From Cellulomonas edaphi (GTDB taxonomy: Bacteria; Actinomycetota; Actinomycetes; Actinomycetales; Cellulomonadaceae), in NCBI RefSeq assembly GCF_030362815.1, contig NZ_JAUCGR010000002.1:434001-498000 (forward strand): a DNA stretch of 64,000 bases. Direction: 5' to 3'. Positions within the stretch are counted from its first letter, which is position 1, and every line of letters starts with the position of its first letter. Position numbers and translations under genes: made by a program. The notes beneath the pieces were generated by a model that ran no database searches, was not told where the DNA came from, and saw only the letters and a program-made list of their open reading frames with translations. Below are positions 1 to 8,356 of this stretch, one piece after another.

Positions 1-801
1 ACGCTGCTGCTGTCGCAGGGCATCCCGATGATCGCCCACGGCGACGAGATCGGGCGGACCCAGCAGGGGAACAACAACGTGTACTGCCAGGACAGCGAGC
101 TGTCGTGGATGAACTGGGACCTGGGGGCTCGCGAGACCCGCATGCTCGAGTTCACGCGCGAGCTGGTGCGGCTGCGGCGTGACCACCCGGTGTTCCGCCG
201 TCGCCGCTTCTTCGCCGGCTCGCCCGAGCACGGCGGCGAGTCCGAGCTGCGCGACATCGCGTGGCTCAACCCCGAGGGTGACCACATGCAGGACGACGCC
301 TGGCACAACAGCCAGGCTCGCGCGGTGCAGGTGTTCCTCAACGGCGACGCCATCGCGGAGCCCGACCTGCGCGGGGAGGAGATCACGGACGACTCGTTCC
401 TCGTGCTCTTCAACGGCGCTCCCGACCAGGTGGCGTTCACGCTGCCCGAGGACGAGTACGGCGAGGTCTGGACGGCCGTGCTCGACACCGACGGCCAGGT
501 GGCCGTGGGCGACACGGCGCGGGCGCGCGAGACCCTCACCCTGGCGCGCAACTCCGTCGTCGTGCTGACCCGTCCGCCCATGGAGGAGGTCCCGTCGTAC
601 GCGTCGGGCGCCCTGGCCGCCGCGGCGCGCGAGTCCGAGCGGGCCGCCCGGCAGAACGCGCAGCAGATCCTCGACAAGGCCGCCGAGCGCGAGGCGCAGG
701 CGTCGGCCGAGGACGAGGCCGCGCGCGCCAGCACCGCCCGACAGGCGGGACTCGGCGGAACCAAGCGCAAGCCCCGCCCCCGCAACCCCAAGAGCACATG
801 A
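1..801 (+). CDS. glgX: Glycogen debranching enzyme GlgX/TreX, C-terminal part (5' cut by window edge)
   Basis: The reading frame is open from base 1, so the start lies outside the window. About 266 C-terminal residues are visible. They open with the end of a GH13 barrel (HGDEIGRTQQGNNNVYCQD, then LSWMNWDL), the diagnostic stretch of isoamylase-type debranching enzymes of the GlgX/TreX group, which hydrolyse alpha-1,6 branches of glycogen. A beta-rich C-terminal domain follows, then a tail of about 60 residues rich in Ala, Glu and Arg that is not part of the fold and ends in a basic KRKPRPR stretch. The stop overlaps the treY start as ATGA, so the enzyme is expected to supply debranched maltooligosaccharides to TreY/TreZ. 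Confidence 0.93.
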   Translation, partial: TLLLSQGIPMIAHGDEIGRTQQGNNNVYCQDSELSWMNWDLGARETRMLEFTRELVRLRRDHPVFRRRRFFAGSPEHGGESELRDIAWLNPEGDHMQDDAWHNSQARAVQVFLNGDAIAEPDLRGEEITDDSFLVLFNGAPDQVAFTLPEDEYGEVWTAVLDTDGQVAVGDTARARETLTLARNSVVVLTRPPMEEVPSYASGALAAAARESERAARQNAQQILDKAAEREAQASAEDEAARASTARQAGLGGTKRKPRPRNPKST

Positions 802-3308
802 GCGAGAACCACCCCGTCCCCGCGCGGCGCGTCCCGACCGCCGACAGGCCGCTGCCCGTCAGCACGTACCGCGTGCAGCTGGGCGCCGACCTGACGTTCG
901 ACGACGTCGCCGCGCGGGTGCCGTACCTGTCCTCCCTCGGTGTCACGCACGTGTACCTCTCGCCGATCCTCACCGCGGCGCCGGGCTCGACCCACGGCTA
1001 CGACGTCGTCGACCACGACGAGGTCTCGCCCGTTCTCGGCGGCCTGCAGGGCCTGCGCCGCCTCGCCCGCGCGGCGCACGACGAGGGCCTGGGACTGGTC
1101 CTCGACATCGTGCCCAACCACATGGCCGTGCCGACGCCGGTGTGGCACAACCGCCAGCTCTGGTCGGTCATGGCCCAGGGGCCCGAGTCGCCCTACGCGC
1201 ACTGGTTCGACGTCGACTGGTCGGCGGGCGACGGCGCGCTGCTCGCGCCCGTGCTGGGCGACCGCATCGGCGCCGTGCTAGCGCGCGACGAGCTGGTCCG
1301 CGACGAGGTCGACATCCCGGGCCTCGGCCCCACACCCGTGCTGCGCTACCACGACCACGTGTTCCCGATCCGGCCCGGCACCGAGTCGCTGGGGCTGGCC
1401 GAGCTCGTCGAGCGCCAGCACTACCGGCTCGCCTACTGGCGCGTGGCAGACGAGGAGCTCAACTACCGCCGCTTCTTCGACGTCGGCACGCTCGTCGCCA
1501 TCCGCGTCGAGGACCCCGACGTCTTCCACGCGACCCACCGCCTGGTGCTCGACCTGCTCGCCGATGGCACCCTGGACGGCCTGCGCATTGACCACCCGGA
1601 CGGCCTGGCAGACCCTGCCGGGTATCTGACCCGGCTGCGGGAGGCCAGCGAAGGCGCCTGGGTGGTCGTCGAGAAGATCCTCGAGGGCGACGAGGAGCTC
1701 CCCGCCGACTGGGACACCGCGGGCACGACCGGCTACGAGGCGCTGTGGCGCATCCAGCAGGCGTTCGTCGACCCGGGCGGCGCGGCCGACCTCGCGGGGC
1801 TCATGCACAGCGTGACCGGCGACCCGTCCGACGGCTTCGCGGCGATGGCCGAGCAGGCCAAGCGCGAGATCGTCGACGGCCCGCTGTACGCCGAGGTCTA
1901 CCGGCTGACCTCGCTGGCCGCCGACATCTGCCGCGAGGACCCGCGACTGCGGGACCACACCTTCCGCTCGCTCGAGGACTGCCTCATCGAGCTCCTCGTC
2001 GCGTTCGACCGGTACCGCGCGTACGTCGTGCCTGGACAGACCCCCGGACCCGAGGCCATCGAGGTCGTCACGGCCGCCGCGACGGTGGCCCGCCGGCGCC
2101 TGAGCGTCGAGCGCGGCGCGACGATGGACGTGCTCGTCGACCTGCTGCTGGGGCGTGAGGTGGGCAGCGCCGGTCGCACCCGCGGGCACCGGCGCGACGA
2201 GCTCGTGGTGCGGTTCCAGCAGACCTGCGGAGCGGTCATGGCCAAGGGCGTCGAGGACACGACGTTCTACCGCTGGACGCACCTCACCGCGCTGTGCGAG
2301 GTGGGCGGTGCGCCCGAGCGTTTCGCGCTGACCCCCACCGAGCTCCTGGCGTGGGCGAGCCGCGCCCAGCAGGTGGCGCCCTACGGCATGACCACGCTGT
2401 CGACGCACGACACCAAGCGCAGCGAGGACACCCGCACCCGGATCGGCGTCCTGAGCGAGCTGCCGCGGGAGTGGTCGGCCCTCGTGCACGGCCTCCGGGC
2501 CGCCTCCGCCCGGTACCGCGGTGGTCTCGTCGACGGGCGCACCGAGTACCTGCTCTGGCAGACCCTCGCGGGCACGTGGGACGCCGACGGACCGATCGCC
2601 ACCGACCGCGTGCTCGCCTACCTCACCAAGGCGATGCGCGAGGCGAAGGACCGCACCACCTGGACGGCACCCGACGAGCCGTACGAGACGGCCGTCCTCG
2701 ACCTCGCGCGTCACGCGCTGGACGACCCGGCCGTGCGCGAGCTGCTCACCGACTGGGAGCTGCGCACACGCAGCGCGGTGCGCGCCGCGACCCTGGGAAC
2801 CAAGCTCGTGCAGCTCACGCTCCCCGGCATCGCCGACGTGTACCAAGGCACCGAGGTCCCCGCCCCCGCCCTGGTCGACCCCGACAACCGTCGCCCGGTG
2901 GACGCCGAGGCGCTCGCCGCACGCCTGGCACGGCTCGACGACGGCGCCGGACCGCGGGACCTCGCCGACGAGAAGCTGCTGGTCTCCTCGCGGGCGCTCC
3001 GCGTGCGTCGTGACCTGCCCGAGGCGTTCGTCGGCCCGTCCGCCGGCTTCCTTCCGCTGCCGCACTCGGCGGGCAACGCGCTCACCTACGCGCGGACCGT
3101 CGACGGCGCACCCCGCGTCGCCGTCGTGGCCACGCGGCTGGCCGCGGCGCTCGAGCGCCTGGGCGGGTGGGCCGACCACAGCGTCGCGCTGCCCGAGGGC
3201 ACGTGGCACGACGTGCTGCAGGACCGCGAGGTCCGCGGCGGTGTCGTGCCGGTCGCCGAGGTGCTGGACCGGCTTCCAGTGGCCCTGCTCGTGCGGAGCG
3301 AGGTATGA
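798..3308 (+). CDS. treY: Maltooligosyl trehalose synthase TreY
   Basis: 836 residues, normal for the family. TreY isomerises the reducing-end alpha-1,4 bond of maltooligosaccharides to an alpha,alpha-1,1 bond, leaving a terminal trehalose. GH13 signatures are in order: STYRVQ near residue 22, LDIVPNHMA (region I), GLRIDHPDGL (region II, catalytic Asp), VVEKILEGDEELP (region III, catalytic Glu) and STHDTKRSEDTR (region IV). The start overlaps the glgX stop and the stop overlaps the treZ start, both as ATGA, so the three genes are one translationally coupled operon. Confidence 0.96.
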   Translation: MSENHPVPARRVPTADRPLPVSTYRVQLGADLTFDDVAARVPYLSSLGVTHVYLSPILTAAPGSTHGYDVVDHDEVSPVLGGLQGLRRLARAAHDEGLGLVLDIVPNHMAVPTPVWHNRQLWSVMAQGPESPYAHWFDVDWSAGDGALLAPVLGDRIGAVLARDELVRDEVDIPGLGPTPVLRYHDHVFPIRPGTESLGLAELVERQHYRLAYWRVADEELNYRRFFDVGTLVAIRVEDPDVFHATHRLVLDLLADGTLDGLRIDHPDGLADPAGYLTRLREASEGAWVVVEKILEGDEELPADWDTAGTTGYEALWRIQQAFVDPGGAADLAGLMHSVTGDPSDGFAAMAEQAKREIVDGPLYAEVYRLTSLAADICREDPRLRDHTFRSLEDCLIELLVAFDRYRAYVVPGQTPGPEAIEVVTAAATVARRRLSVERGATMDVLVDLLLGREVGSAGRTRGHRRDELVVRFQQTCGAVMAKGVEDTTFYRWTHLTALCEVGGAPERFALTPTELLAWASRAQQVAPYGMTTLSTHDTKRSEDTRTRIGVLSELPREWSALVHGLRAASARYRGGLVDGRTEYLLWQTLAGTWDADGPIATDRVLAYLTKAMREAKDRTTWTAPDEPYETAVLDLARHALDDPAVRELLTDWELRTRSAVRAATLGTKLVQLTLPGIADVYQGTEVPAPALVDPDNRRPVDAEALAARLARLDDGAGPRDLADEKLLVSSRALRVRRDLPEAFVGPSAGFLPLPHSAGNALTYARTVDGAPRVAVVATRLAAALERLGGWADHSVALPEGTWHDVLQDREVRGGVVPVAEVLDRLPVALLVRSEV

Positions 3309-5065
3309 GGGTCTCGGTGTGGGCACCGCGCGCGACGAGCGTGGACGTCCTCGTCGGGCAGGAGCGGCGCCCGCTCGAGGCCGCGGCCGGCGGCTGGTGG
3401 GTCGATGCGGTCGACTCGCCGCACGGGACGGACTACGCGCTGAGCGTGGACGGCGGACCCGCGCGGCCTGACCCGCGCAGCGCGTGGCAGCCCGCCGGCG
3501 TGCACGGCCCCAGCCGGGTCTTCGACGCCGAGCAGCATCAGTGGCGCAGCGACTGGGCCGGCCTCGACGTGCGCGGTCGCGTGTTCTACGAGCTGCACGT
3601 CGGGACGTTCACCTCCGCCGGCACGCTCGACGCCGCCGTGGAGCACCTCGACGAGCTGGTCTCGCTCGGCGTGGACGTCGTCGAGCTCCTGCCCGTCGCG
3701 CCCTTCAACGGCCGGCACGGCTGGGGCTACGACGGGGTCGCGCTGTACGCCGTGCACGAGCCGTACGGCGGCCCGGCGGCCCTGCAGCGGTTCGTGGACG
3801 AGGCGCACGCGCGGGGGCTGGCCGTGTGCCTCGACGTGGTCCACAACCACCTGGGACCGTCCGGCAACTACCTGGCGACGTTCGGGCCGTACTTCACCGC
3901 CGCGCACCACACGCCGTGGGGCGACGCCGTCAACCTCGACGACGAGGGGTCGGACGAGGTGCGACGGTGGATCTGCGACTCGGCGCTGCGCTGGCTGCGG
4001 GACTTCCGCGTCGACGCGCTGCGCCTGGACGCGGTGCACGAGCTGCGCGACGACTCCGAGCGGCACCTGCTCGCCCAGCTGTCCGACGAGGTCGCCGCGC
4101 TGGCCGCGACGGCCGGGCGGCCGCTGTCGCTCGTGGCGGAGACCGACCTCAACGACCCGTCGAGCGTCGCCCCGACCTCCGAGGGCGGGTGGGGCATGAC
4201 GGCCCAGTGGGCGGACGACGTCCACCACGCGATCCACGCCCTGGTCACCGGGGAGCGGCACGGCTACTACGTCGACTTCGGCTCGCCCGCGGCGCTGCGT
4301 ACCGTGATGCGCGGCGCATTCCTGCACGACGGGCGGTACTCGACGTTCCGGGGCGTGGACTGGGGGCGTCCCGTCCCGCCGGGGACCGACGGGCACCGGT
4401 TCGTCGTGTGCGCGCAGAACCACGACCAGGTGGGCAACCGCGGGCTCGGCGACCGGCCCTCGGAGCGACTGCCGGTCGGCCTGCTGGCCGTCGAGGCGGC
4501 GCTCGTCCTGCTCTCCCCCTTCACGCCGCTGCTGTTCATGGGCGAGGAGTGGGGGGCCCGGACCCCGTGGCAGTTCTTCACCGACCATCCGGAGCCCGAG
4601 CTGGCCGCGGCGGTGCGCGAGGGACGAGCCGCCGAGTTCGGCGGCCACGGCTGGACCGAGGTCTACGGCGGGGACGTCGACGTCCCGGATCCCGGCGCCG
4701 CCTCGACCTTCGAGGGCAGCGTCCTGGACCGGTCCGAGCGGGACGACCCCGAGCGCGCCGCGCTGCTGGAGTGGTACCGGACGCTCGTGGCCCTGCGGCG
4801 CTCCGTGCCCGACCTCGCCGTCGGTGACCTCGCAGCGACCGACCTGACCTGGCACGGGCCCGACGACGCGGACGGACCGTGGAGCGGCGTGCTCGTGCTG
4901 CACCGAGGCCGGGCGCGCGTCGTCGCCAACCTCTCCGCGGTCGCCGCGCACGTGCCCGTCGACGGCGCCCTCGACGTGGTGGCCGCGTCGGCGGCGTACG
5001 AGCCGGCGCCCGACGGCGTGACGGTGCCGCCGCGGGCGGTCGTCGTGCTCGCCCCGCCTGCCTAG
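3305..5065 (+). CDS. treZ: Malto-oligosyltrehalose trehalohydrolase TreZ
   Basis: 586 residues, slightly short but within family range. TreZ releases free trehalose from the maltooligosyl trehalose made by TreY. The protein opens with a CBM48/E-set domain (MRVSVWAPRATSVDV), followed by a GH13 barrel with FYELHVGTFT, DVVHNHLGPSGNY, RVDALRLDAVHEL (catalytic Asp), LVAETDLND (catalytic Glu) and AQNHDQVGNR. The ATG at 3305 overlaps the treY stop. The frame is open further upstream, but the coupled start is favoured because the protein then begins exactly at the E-set domain. It converges on zapE with only 19 bases between the stops. Confidence 0.95.
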   Translation: MRVSVWAPRATSVDVLVGQERRPLEAAAGGWWVDAVDSPHGTDYALSVDGGPARPDPRSAWQPAGVHGPSRVFDAEQHQWRSDWAGLDVRGRVFYELHVGTFTSAGTLDAAVEHLDELVSLGVDVVELLPVAPFNGRHGWGYDGVALYAVHEPYGGPAALQRFVDEAHARGLAVCLDVVHNHLGPSGNYLATFGPYFTAAHHTPWGDAVNLDDEGSDEVRRWICDSALRWLRDFRVDALRLDAVHELRDDSERHLLAQLSDEVAALAATAGRPLSLVAETDLNDPSSVAPTSEGGWGMTAQWADDVHHAIHALVTGERHGYYVDFGSPAALRTVMRGAFLHDGRYSTFRGVDWGRPVPPGTDGHRFVVCAQNHDQVGNRGLGDRPSERLPVGLLAVEAALVLLSPFTPLLFMGEEWGARTPWQFFTDHPEPELAAAVREGRAAEFGGHGWTEVYGGDVDVPDPGAASTFEGSVLDRSERDDPERAALLEWYRTLVALRRSVPDLAVGDLAATDLTWHGPDDADGPWSGVLVLHRGRARVVANLSAVAAHVPVDGALDVVAASAAYEPAPDGVTVPPRAVVVLAPPA

Positions 5066-5084
5066 CGGGCGGACGAGCGGGGCG

Positions 5085-6131
5085 TCAGAGCAGGGCGCTG
5101 CCGTCCGCGGCCAGCGATCCGAGCCGGGACAGCGCGCGGTAGTACTTCTTGCGGTAGCCGCCGGCCAGCATCTCGGCCGAGAAGAGCCCGCGCTCCCCCG
5201 CGCCCCCGAGCAGCACGGGCACGTCGCGGTCGTACAGCCGGTCGACGAGCACCACGACCCGTAGCGCGACGTCCTGGGTGGGAACCGCGTGCACGCCGGA
5301 CAGCGCAACGAGGCCGACGCCGTCAAGCAGTGCCCCGTAGCGGCTGGGGTGGACGTGGGCGAGGTGGTCGAGCAGCGCGCCGAAGTCGTCGAGCGTGGCG
5401 TCCGGGCGACCGGCGACCGCGTCGATCACCACCTGCTCGGGAAGGCCCTCGGCGTCGGTCACCACCGAGCGGTGGCGGTAGTCGTCGCCGTCCACCCGCA
5501 GCACCTCGAAACGCGCGGCGAGCGCCTGGATCTCCCGCAGGAAGTCGTCGGCGGCGAAGCGTCCCTCGCCGAGCGAGCCGGGCAGCGTGTTGGACGTCGC
5601 CGCGAGCGCGACCCCGCGGTCGGCGAGCTCGCGCAGCAGCCGCGACATCAGCACGGTGTCGCCCGGGTCGTCCAGCTCGAACTCGTCGATGCAGACCAGC
5701 CTGCGCGTAGCGAGCGCCTCCACGGTGGGCAGGAAGCCGAGGGCGCCCACCAGGTTGGTGTACTCCACGAACGTGCCGTAGGCGGCGTCACCGACGGCGT
5801 GCGCGAGGGCGGTCAGCAGGTGCGTCTTGCCGACGCCGAACCCGCCGTCGAGGTAGACGGCCACGGGCTCCTTCCGTCGCTTGAACAGGCCGCCGCGGCG
5901 GTCCGCGATCTGCCCCGCGGCAGCGCGCAGCCGGGCCACGGTCGCGGCCTGCGAGGGGTGCGACGCGTCGGGCACGTAGGAGTCGAACGAGGCCTGCGCG
6001 AAGTGCCGCGGCGGGACCAGCTCGGCCAGGAGGCGCTCGGCGGGCACCGACGGGAAGCGGCCGACGAGGGACTCGTGGGGTGCTCGCGCCGGTGCGTCTG
6101 CGCCCGCGAGGGGCTCGCGCGTGGAGGTCAC
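5085..6131 (-). CDS. zapE: AFG1/ZapE-family P-loop ATPase
   Basis: 348 residues from the GTG at 6131. The Walker A motif is GGFGVGKTHL and the Walker B region is RLVCIDEFELDD, followed by sensor-like ATSNTLP. This is the AFG1-like ATPase family; the Escherichia coli member ZapE acts at the division septum and yeast Afg1 on mitochondrial proteins. A role in this organism is not shown. The start was chosen because a TAGGCT -10 box ends 8 bases upstream, which fits a leaderless transcript. An in-frame ATG further out, at 6260, would run through that promoter. Confidence 0.88.
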   Translation of the reverse strand: MTSTREPLAGADAPARAPHESLVGRFPSVPAERLLAELVPPRHFAQASFDSYVPDASHPSQAATVARLRAAAGQIADRRGGLFKRRKEPVAVYLDGGFGVGKTHLLTALAHAVGDAAYGTFVEYTNLVGALGFLPTVEALATRRLVCIDEFELDDPGDTVLMSRLLRELADRGVALAATSNTLPGSLGEGRFAADDFLREIQALAARFEVLRVDGDDYRHRSVVTDAEGLPEQVVIDAVAGRPDATLDDFGALLDHLAHVHPSRYGALLDGVGLVALSGVHAVPTQDVALRVVVLVDRLYDRDVPVLLGGAGERGLFSAEMLAGGYRKKYYRALSRLGSLAADGSALL

Positions 6132-6139
6132 GGTCGACC

Positions 6140-6145
6140 AGCCTA
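6140..6145 (-). promoter_or_regulatory. -10 box of leaderless zapE promoter
   Basis: TAGGCT on the minus strand, with 8 bases between it and the zapE GTG at 6131. The same layout (TANNNT 6 to 8 bases before the start codon, no Shine-Dalgarno) recurs throughout the window. Confidence 0.6.
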
Positions 6146-6203
6146 CGGCGCGGGCGACGCGGAGCCGTGCCCGCGCGAGCGACGTCACATCGTCCGCCGA
6201 TGC

Positions 6204-6217
6204 ACACCCGCGGGTGT
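6204..6217. repeat. Perfect 14-bp palindrome between zapE and the sulfur operon
   Basis: ACACCCGCGGGTGT is an exact inverted repeat in the divergent region, about 60 bases behind the zapE -10 box and about 80 bases before the leader ORF. It could be an operator for either direction. A near copy lies at 42489-42502 in another divergent promoter region. Confidence 0.4.
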
Positions 6218-6297
6218 CAAGTCCACAGTGCGACCTCGACGTCTCATCATGCGGGAGCACGTTCCCCGACCGCTGTCCGGCATGTCACCCTCATCCG

Positions 6298-6429
6298 GTG
6301 ATCTCGTCCGGGTTCGTCAGCGCGCAGCGGCAGTGTTGCGCCCCGCGCTGCGCCATGACCCGTGGTGGCATGGCCGCCGGCCCCGCCCTGACGAGCATGC
6401 AGATGTGCTGCTGTCAGCGGAGCAACTGA
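6298..6429 (+). CDS. Putative cysteine-rich leader peptide of the sulfate assimilation operon
   Basis: A 43-codon ORF from GTG 6298 to TGA 6427, ending 113 bases before the sulfite reductase start. It carries two runs of cysteine codons: Cys-Cys at codons 13-14 with another Cys at 18 (RQCCAPRCA), and Cys-Cys-Cys at codons 37-39 (MQMCCCQRSN), seven codons before the stop. A CACCCT hexamer ends 6 bases before the GTG and could be the -10 of a leaderless transcript; internal ATGs at 6355 and 6397 are alternatives. Consecutive Cys codons just before hairpins upstream of cysteine-pathway genes are the hallmark of attenuation leaders, and leaderless poly-Cys short ORFs with this role are known in mycobacteria. 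The function here is inferred. What follows: hairpins at 6449-6471 and 6476-6498. Confidence 0.62.
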   Translation: MISSGFVSAQRQCCAPRCAMTRGGMAAGPALTSMQMCCCQRSN

Positions 6430-6448
6430 CCCCGCCCTCGTTCCCCCA

Positions 6449-6471
6449 TCGGGCGCGCGGTCCGCGCCCGA
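6449..6471 (+). terminator. GC-rich hairpin after the poly-Cys ORF (candidate attenuator)
   Basis: TCGGGCGCG (6449-6457) pairs perfectly with CGCGCCCGA (6463-6471) around a 5-base loop. It starts 20 bases after the leader stop codon. No U-tract follows, so it could be a U-less actinobacterial terminator or a structural switch element. Confidence 0.55.
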
Positions 6472-6475
6472 CACA

Positions 6476-6498
6476 GGTCCTCCCGCTCGCCGAGGACC
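6476..6498 (+). promoter_or_regulatory. Second leader hairpin with an anti-Shine-Dalgarno stretch
   Basis: GGTCCTC (6476-6482) pairs with GAGGACC (6492-6498) across a 9-base loop. Its 5' arm includes CCTCC (6479-6483), complementary to the GGAGG ribosome binding site of the sulfite reductase gene at 6529-6533. That site can also pair with ACCTC at 6524-6528. Two mutually exclusive folds, one exposing and one hiding the ribosome binding site, are therefore possible. Confidence 0.45.
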
Positions 6499-6542
6499 GG
6501 GTGCAGCCGCACGTCCACGAGTCACCTCGGAGGTAGCGCCAC

Positions 6543-8204
6543 ATGGCGCAGACCCGGATCGCCCCGCCCGCAGCACGCAACGAAGGCCAGTGGGCCTTCG
6601 ACGACGCGCGCGAGCCCCTCAACGGCAACGAGCAGTTCAAGCAGGACGACGACGGCCTCAACGTGCGCGCACGCATCGAGGAGGTCTACTCCAAGCAGGG
6701 CTTCGCCTCGATCGCACCCGAGGACCTGCGCGGACGCATGCGCTGGTGGGGGCTGTACACCCAGCGCAAGCCCGGCATCGACGGCGGCAAGACGGCCACG
6801 CTCGAGCCCCACGAGCTGGACGACGAGTACTTCATGCTGCGCGTCCGCTGCGACGGCGGCGCCCTCACGCTCGAGCAGCTGCGCGTCATCGGCGAGATCT
6901 CGGTCGAGTTCGGTCGCAGCACCGCGGACATCACGGACCGCCAGAACATCCAGCTGCACTGGATCCGCGTGGAGGACGTGCCCGAGATCTGGCGCCGCCT
7001 CGAGGCCGTCGGCCTGAGCACCCAGGAGGCCTGCGGCGACACCCCGCGCGTCATCCTCGGCTCCCCCGTGGCGGGCGTCGCGGCCGACGAGATCATCGAC
7101 GGGACGCCCGCGATCCGCGCGATCGCCGAGCGGTACATCGGCGACCCCGCGTTCTCCAACCTCCCGCGCAAGTTCAAGACCGCGATCAGCGGCTCGCCGC
7201 ACCAGGACGTCGCGCACGAGATCAACGACGTGGCGTTCGTCGGCGTCGAGCACCCCGAGTTCGGCCCGGGCTTCGACCTGTGGGTGGGCGGGGCGCTGTC
7301 CACCAACCCCAAGCTGGGTGTCCGCCTGGGCGCGTTCGTGACGCTCGAGCAGGTGCCCGAGGTGTGGACGGGCGTCGTCGGCATCTTCCGTGACTACGGC
7401 TACCGCCGCCTGCGCACCCGCGCCCGCCTGAAGTTCCTCGTGGCCGACTGGGGCGCCGAGCTGTTCCGGCAGGTGCTGGAGGGTGAGTACCTGGGCTGGA
7501 CGCTCGCGGACGGACCGGCGCCCCCGCCGCCGCCCACCGGCCGCCGCGACCACGTGGGCGTGCACCCGCAGCGGGACGGCAACTTCTACGTCGGTGCCGC
7601 GCCGACGGTCGGCCGCACGCCGGGCGACCTGCTGCTGCGTATCGCCGACCTCGTCGAGGCGGCCGGCTCCACTCGCATCCGCCTGACGGTCGAGCAGAAG
7701 CTCGTGGTGCTCGACGTCGCGCCCGACAAGGTCGACGCGCTCGTCGAGGGGCTCGAGGCCAACGGCCTGGGCGTGCGCACGGCGAGCACGTTCCGCCGCG
7801 GCACCATGGCCTGCACCGGGATCGAGTTCTGCAAGCTCGCGATCGTCGAGACCAAGGCGCGCGCCACGCACCTCGTCGGCGAGCTCGAGAGCCGGCTGCC
7901 GACGTTCGACCAGCCCATCACCATCAACCTCAACGGCTGCCCCAACTCGTGCGCCCGCATCCAGACCGCCGACATCGGCCTCAAGGGTGCGCTCGCGGGC
8001 GGCGAGGACGGCTACCAGGTGCACCTGGGCGGCGGCCTGGGCCTGACCAGCGGGCTCGGGAAGACCCTGCGCGGCCTGCGTGTTCCTGCCGAGGAGCTGC
8101 CCGACTACATCGAGCGCGTCACGCGCCGGTTCGACGAGCAGCGCACCGAGGGCGAGCTGTTCGCCCAGTGGACGCAGCGCGCTGCCGAGGAGGACCTGCG
8201 ATGA
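6543..8204 (+). CDS. sir: Ferredoxin-dependent assimilatory sulfite reductase (NirA/Sir type)
   Basis: 553 residues. It reduces sulfite to sulfide with six electrons from ferredoxin, using siroheme and a [4Fe-4S] cluster. The cluster ligands are Cys424 and Cys430 (TACTGIEFCK) and Cys466 and Cys470 (NGCPNSC). Tyr72 (WWGLYTQR) and Cys164 (QEACGD) match the Tyr-Cys pair that is cross-linked next to the siroheme in Mycobacterium tuberculosis NirA, which favours sulfite over nitrite. The ribosome binding site GGAGG at 6529-6533 is well placed. The gene leads a six-gene sulfate reduction operon, and its stop overlaps the next start as ATGA. Confidence 0.94.
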   Translation: MAQTRIAPPAARNEGQWAFDDAREPLNGNEQFKQDDDGLNVRARIEEVYSKQGFASIAPEDLRGRMRWWGLYTQRKPGIDGGKTATLEPHELDDEYFMLRVRCDGGALTLEQLRVIGEISVEFGRSTADITDRQNIQLHWIRVEDVPEIWRRLEAVGLSTQEACGDTPRVILGSPVAGVAADEIIDGTPAIRAIAERYIGDPAFSNLPRKFKTAISGSPHQDVAHEINDVAFVGVEHPEFGPGFDLWVGGALSTNPKLGVRLGAFVTLEQVPEVWTGVVGIFRDYGYRRLRTRARLKFLVADWGAELFRQVLEGEYLGWTLADGPAPPPPPTGRRDHVGVHPQRDGNFYVGAAPTVGRTPGDLLLRIADLVEAAGSTRIRLTVEQKLVVLDVAPDKVDALVEGLEANGLGVRTASTFRRGTMACTGIEFCKLAIVETKARATHLVGELESRLPTFDQPITINLNGCPNSCARIQTADIGLKGALAGGEDGYQVHLGGGLGLTSGLGKTLRGLRVPAEELPDYIERVTRRFDEQRTEGELFAQWTQRAAEEDLR

Positions 8205-8356
8205 GCGAGTCCGCCCAGCGCGCGGTGCCGTACTACTGCCCGTTCTGCGCGAGCGAGGACCTGTTCCCCGCGAGCGACAAGCACGGCGAGTGGGAGTGCC
8301 GCTCGTGCACACGGGTGTTCGGTCTGCGATTCGTGGGAACGAGGGGTGCATCATGA
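8201..8356 (+). CDS. 51-aa zinc-ribbon-like protein inside the sulfur operon
   Basis: 51 residues with two CxxC knuckles, Cys13-Pro-Phe-Cys16 (YYCPFCASEDLF) and Cys33-Arg-Ser-Cys36 (EWECRSCTRVF), a typical four-cysteine metal site. The start overlaps the sulfite reductase stop and the stop overlaps the cysH start (both ATGA), so it is translated in coupling with both neighbours. Streptomyces has a small ORF at the same position between the sulfite reductase and cysH genes. The function is unknown; a metal-binding or Fe-S related accessory role for either flanking enzyme is a guess from context. Confidence 0.85.
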   Translation: MSESAQRAVPYYCPFCASEDLFPASDKHGEWECRSCTRVFGLRFVGTRGAS

